A stretch of DNA of 64,000 nt, taken from the NCBI RefSeq assembly GCF_013359725.1, contig NZ_JABFMW010000002.1, forward strand, positions 62,001-126,000. Reading direction: 5' to 3'. Of this stretch, positions 62,901-64,000 are shown piece by piece. Both the position numbers and the translations under genes were made by a program. Below the pieces are notes generated by a model, which was not told the DNA's origin, did no database searches, and saw nothing but the letters and a program-made list of their open reading frames with translations. The stretch is from Pseudarthrobacter sp. C4D7 (GTDB lineage Bacteria; Actinomycetota; Actinomycetes; Actinomycetales; Micrococcaceae). The stretch's first letter is position 1. Each line of letters starts with the position of its first letter.

Positions 62901-64000
62901 TGAAGGACCGGATGGCACCGTCCACGGCCGACGCTTGACCGCCAACGGTGGTGAGTTGGCGGTCAGGATTGAGGACGACGGGAACCGTCCCTGCCAGTGG
63001 AATCGCGGGACCGGTTCCGGCTGGTTCAATCCTGACATTGGCTGGCTGCCCAGTCTGGCCCAGCCGTAACCAGATGCCTCCGCCGGAAACGTTATCCGGT
63101 GCTTCCACGCCTCCTGGTGCTGCCAACGCTACGAGGGGCAACGACGGTGCGCTGCGTCGGCGTCGTTCCCTGTCTTCCTCCACCGCAGCCCGCACGGCGG
63201 CTGACACCGCCCGTTTCTGCCGGCGTCCACTGGCGGCAGGAATCAGGACGGACAAGGCGGAAGCCGCGGAAAAGGCGAGGAACATCCACATCCCCGTGAT
63301 GACAGCCAGCAACACCCCGAGAGCCAAAGGGAGGACGGCTGTCAGGATGAGAACTGACCGGTTTCCGGCATCAGCGCTGGCGCGCACGACGATGGGTTCC
63401 GCCGCGGACCGTCCGGCATCCGCAAGTGCGCCCCCGGGCGGTTCCACGAACATCAGTGACAGGTCCGATTGTCCGCAAGTGATGGTGGACGCTGTGGAGA
63501 TTACCGTGTTCCGTATCCGTTCACCGTCGACGTAGGTGCCATTGGCGCTGTCCAGATCGACCAGCAGGATGGCCGTGTCGGTGACCACCACCCGCGCGTG
63601 TTCACGTGACAGTTCAGGGTCGGGGATGACGATCTGCGTGCCGCTTCGACCGATGGTGTAGCTGCCGCGCCGCAACGGAACGACTGTTCCCGCCGCCGCT
63701 CCGCTGTTGATGGCCAGAGCCAGATGGGGCGCTGCTTCGATCGACTGCCGGCGCCTGGGCCGTCCGCACGATGATGCGGTGCCGCCGTCGACAAGGACCG
63801 TCCCCTCCACCAGGGGCGGCACTCCAAGCCTCAAGGACCGTAAGTCCTGCCCATCCACCGTGACGGCGCCAGTGCGGAACTTTTGCGCGAGGTGCCGGTG
63901 AACCATGTCGCCAGGCGTGCCGGTGGGGGCAATGATGGATAGTTCGATGGGCGCGTGGTCCGGTGACGCTCCCGGGGAGCCAACCAGGGTGCAGTTGAGT
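59947..64000 (-). CDS. FHA/FtsK-SpoIIIE domain ATPase (EssC-like, type VII secretion), 5' end beyond window
   Basis: The frame is open from the right edge to the stop at 59947: 1350 codons are seen. The codons before the first in-window ATG (63906) read LNCTLVGSPGASP then IELSIIAPTGTPGD, a conserved-looking N-terminus, so the start is just outside. Order: first FHA-like region, FHA domain (visible residues about 114-162, TIGRSGTQIVIPDPELSREH), two membrane helices (about 215-257), then three ATPase modules. Module 1 has GTTGSGKT and VIVIDEF; module 2 has the broken GGPASGARA; module 3 has GNPGSGKS and ILLVDDVDQLP. This is the EssC layout. WXG100 partners, if any, lie outside. Confidence 0.87.
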   Translation of the reverse strand, partial: LNCTLVGSPGASPDHAPIELSIIAPTGTPGDMVHRHLAQKFRTGAVTVDGQDLRSLRLGVPPLVEGTVLVDGGTASSCGRPRRRQSIEAAPHLALAINSGAAAGTVVPLRRGSYTIGRSGTQIVIPDPELSREHARVVVTDTAILLVDLDSANGTYVDGERIRNTVISTASTITCGQSDLSLMFVEPPGGALADAGRSAAEPIVVRASADAGNRSVLILTAVLPLALGVLLAVITGMWMFLAFSAASALSVLIPAASGRRQKRAVSAAVRAAVEEDRERRRRSAPSLPLVALAAPGGVEAPDNVSGGGIWLRLGQTGQPANVRIEPAGTGPAIPLAGTVPVVLNPDRQLTTVGGQASAVDGAIRSFIMQLAGYPLACTTQVLVWGAPASLPLAARFLPRVTLAATPQAALSVISSPHPRGCERGVLLLRGEGSAGSSDDPVRDAAIRHGWQVIHFRPGEEELLPPDLLLSGHRSTLVQEHGDTVFVPDLVPENVFTSFCRRMAAERQKDEGEPASVPADCSLGDILQLTPAATANRWSSNGQKDGLAVPLGVSAAGIRSIDLQQDGPHLLVAGTTGSGKTELLRSLTIALALSYPPDRVNFFFIDFKGGSGLGPLSGFAHCVGLQTDLSTFEMERTLASLRAEVRLRESCLASARVPDLSAYRSTKAAEDFALPHLVIVIDEFRMLVDDAPEVLRELLRIASIGRSLGIHLIMATQRPQGALTADIRANVTSSIALRVQSEMESVDIVNCRGAAAISVDAPGRAFLARGTEAAAEFQCASLTSVATGAQPEPVSVLRTTDLLAGRTTGPGHAKIPLPTPAQAVEPLAAMVRGLCTEQEREAPRKPVAPPLPEKLEENPGGSAVPDSRLLESADRNSGFSLGLADVPDRQRVDALVWSPARHSHAAFIGGPASGARAALELAVRKLVAGTGETHFYILDAGGDFLPLVSAGRIGALAGLDDLRRGVRILQRMVRELGQRRSHPASAEVPLVLVISGWGSWVSAFRSGPLAWAEDLVQDLARDGAQAGITLLLSGERELVTARFFGALPNRFYFPAGSTEEGRAMWPRMPAMPSVEGRAAAFGPVVGPGPAVCQFYRTTASSANMSGAAFAPASLRPFRVDPLPAAINVAEVRALAALERELSVEVRPSQGPPASAHPAGMRIASAKPGDAVLGVAGDELAAQSLQIPASGVVAVLGNPGSGKSNTLRALEALNPGRKWCAHSGAHHDADDFWAGIVRHAGDGSLPRETILLVDDVDQLPASALKDLDHLHALGHSLVVTAAFSPVLYQRVPLLMTARSSGVGLLMGPRSVADGDLFGVRFDVESNPPPGRAALITGGRSTPLQVAWAGAEA

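Overview
The window is chromosomal core DNA from a high-GC actinobacterium, most likely Arthrobacter or Pseudarthrobacter (Micrococcaceae). Pointers are the strong G/C third-position bias, GTG and TTG starts, the WhiB protein, MtrAB-LpqB, the SigK/RskA pair, the large NAD-specific glutamate dehydrogenase, and gene orders also known from Mycobacterium tuberculosis (mtrA-mtrB-lpqB-comF-hpf-secA; pdtaS next to whiB1; metalloprotease, YlbL-type protease and UPF0182 together). I see no insertion sequence, integrase, prophage or CRISPR array, and no clearly broken gene. Two genes run off the window ends.

Layout. 0-5 kb: membrane proteolysis block (zinc metalloprotease cut by the left edge, PDZ/Lon-like YlbL, UPF0182 membrane protein). 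5.0-5.4 kb: two identical initiator tRNA genes, each with its own terminator. 5.5-12.9 kb: b-type cytochrome, DNA photolyase, PspA and a TPM-domain protein on one strand, and a divergent HtrA-like protease. 13.1-15.6 kb: etfB-etfA and a PIG-L/LmbE deacetylase. 15.7-19.7 kb: SigK with its RskA-type anti-sigma factor, TrmL, a DnaJ-domain protein and a lipoprotein. 19.8-23.5 kb: DoxX protein divergent from a cysteine-rich HTH regulator, then cysteine desulfurase and mnmA. 23.8-29.4 kb: complete oligopeptide-type ABC importer. 29.5-31.0 kb: chorismate mutase overlapping a MetE-like protein that has no cysteines. 31.0-37.3 kb: six tightly packed or overlapping minus-strand genes around a MoxR ATPase and a DUF58 protein. 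37.5-47.8 kb: mtrA-mtrB-lpqB, comF, hpf, a YcaQ-type glycosylase and secA. 47.9-52.4 kb: Rv3235-like and LysM proteins, a small HTH protein, and a SAF/CpaE-like pair. 52.4-59.9 kb: NAD-glutamate dehydrogenase, PdtaS, WhiB1 and a small membrane protein. 59.9-64.0 kb: an FHA/FtsK (EssC-like) ATPase that continues past the right edge.

How the genes fit together. Much of the window concerns the cell envelope and its stress responses: PspA/TPM, HtrA, YlbL, SigK/RskA, MtrAB-LpqB, MoxR/DUF58, SecA and an EssC-like motor. A second theme is redox, sulfur and iron-sulfur chemistry: ETF, the cysteine-rich regulator, cysteine desulfurase, MnmA, WhiB1 and the b-type cytochrome. Convergent gene pairs are separated by strong bidirectional hairpins. 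Several genes have a -10-like hexamer only six or seven bases before the start codon, which suggests leaderless transcripts.

The most interesting points are: two operator-like dyads overlapping divergent promoters beside the Cys-rich regulator; a CRP-like box just upstream of whiB1; three 10-bp phased repeats near a small HTH gene; the cysteine-free MetE-like protein; the orphan CpaE/SAF pair with a doubly lysine-less Walker A; and the MoxR operon facing mtrAB. I did not find a clear new defence system or other wholly novel system.
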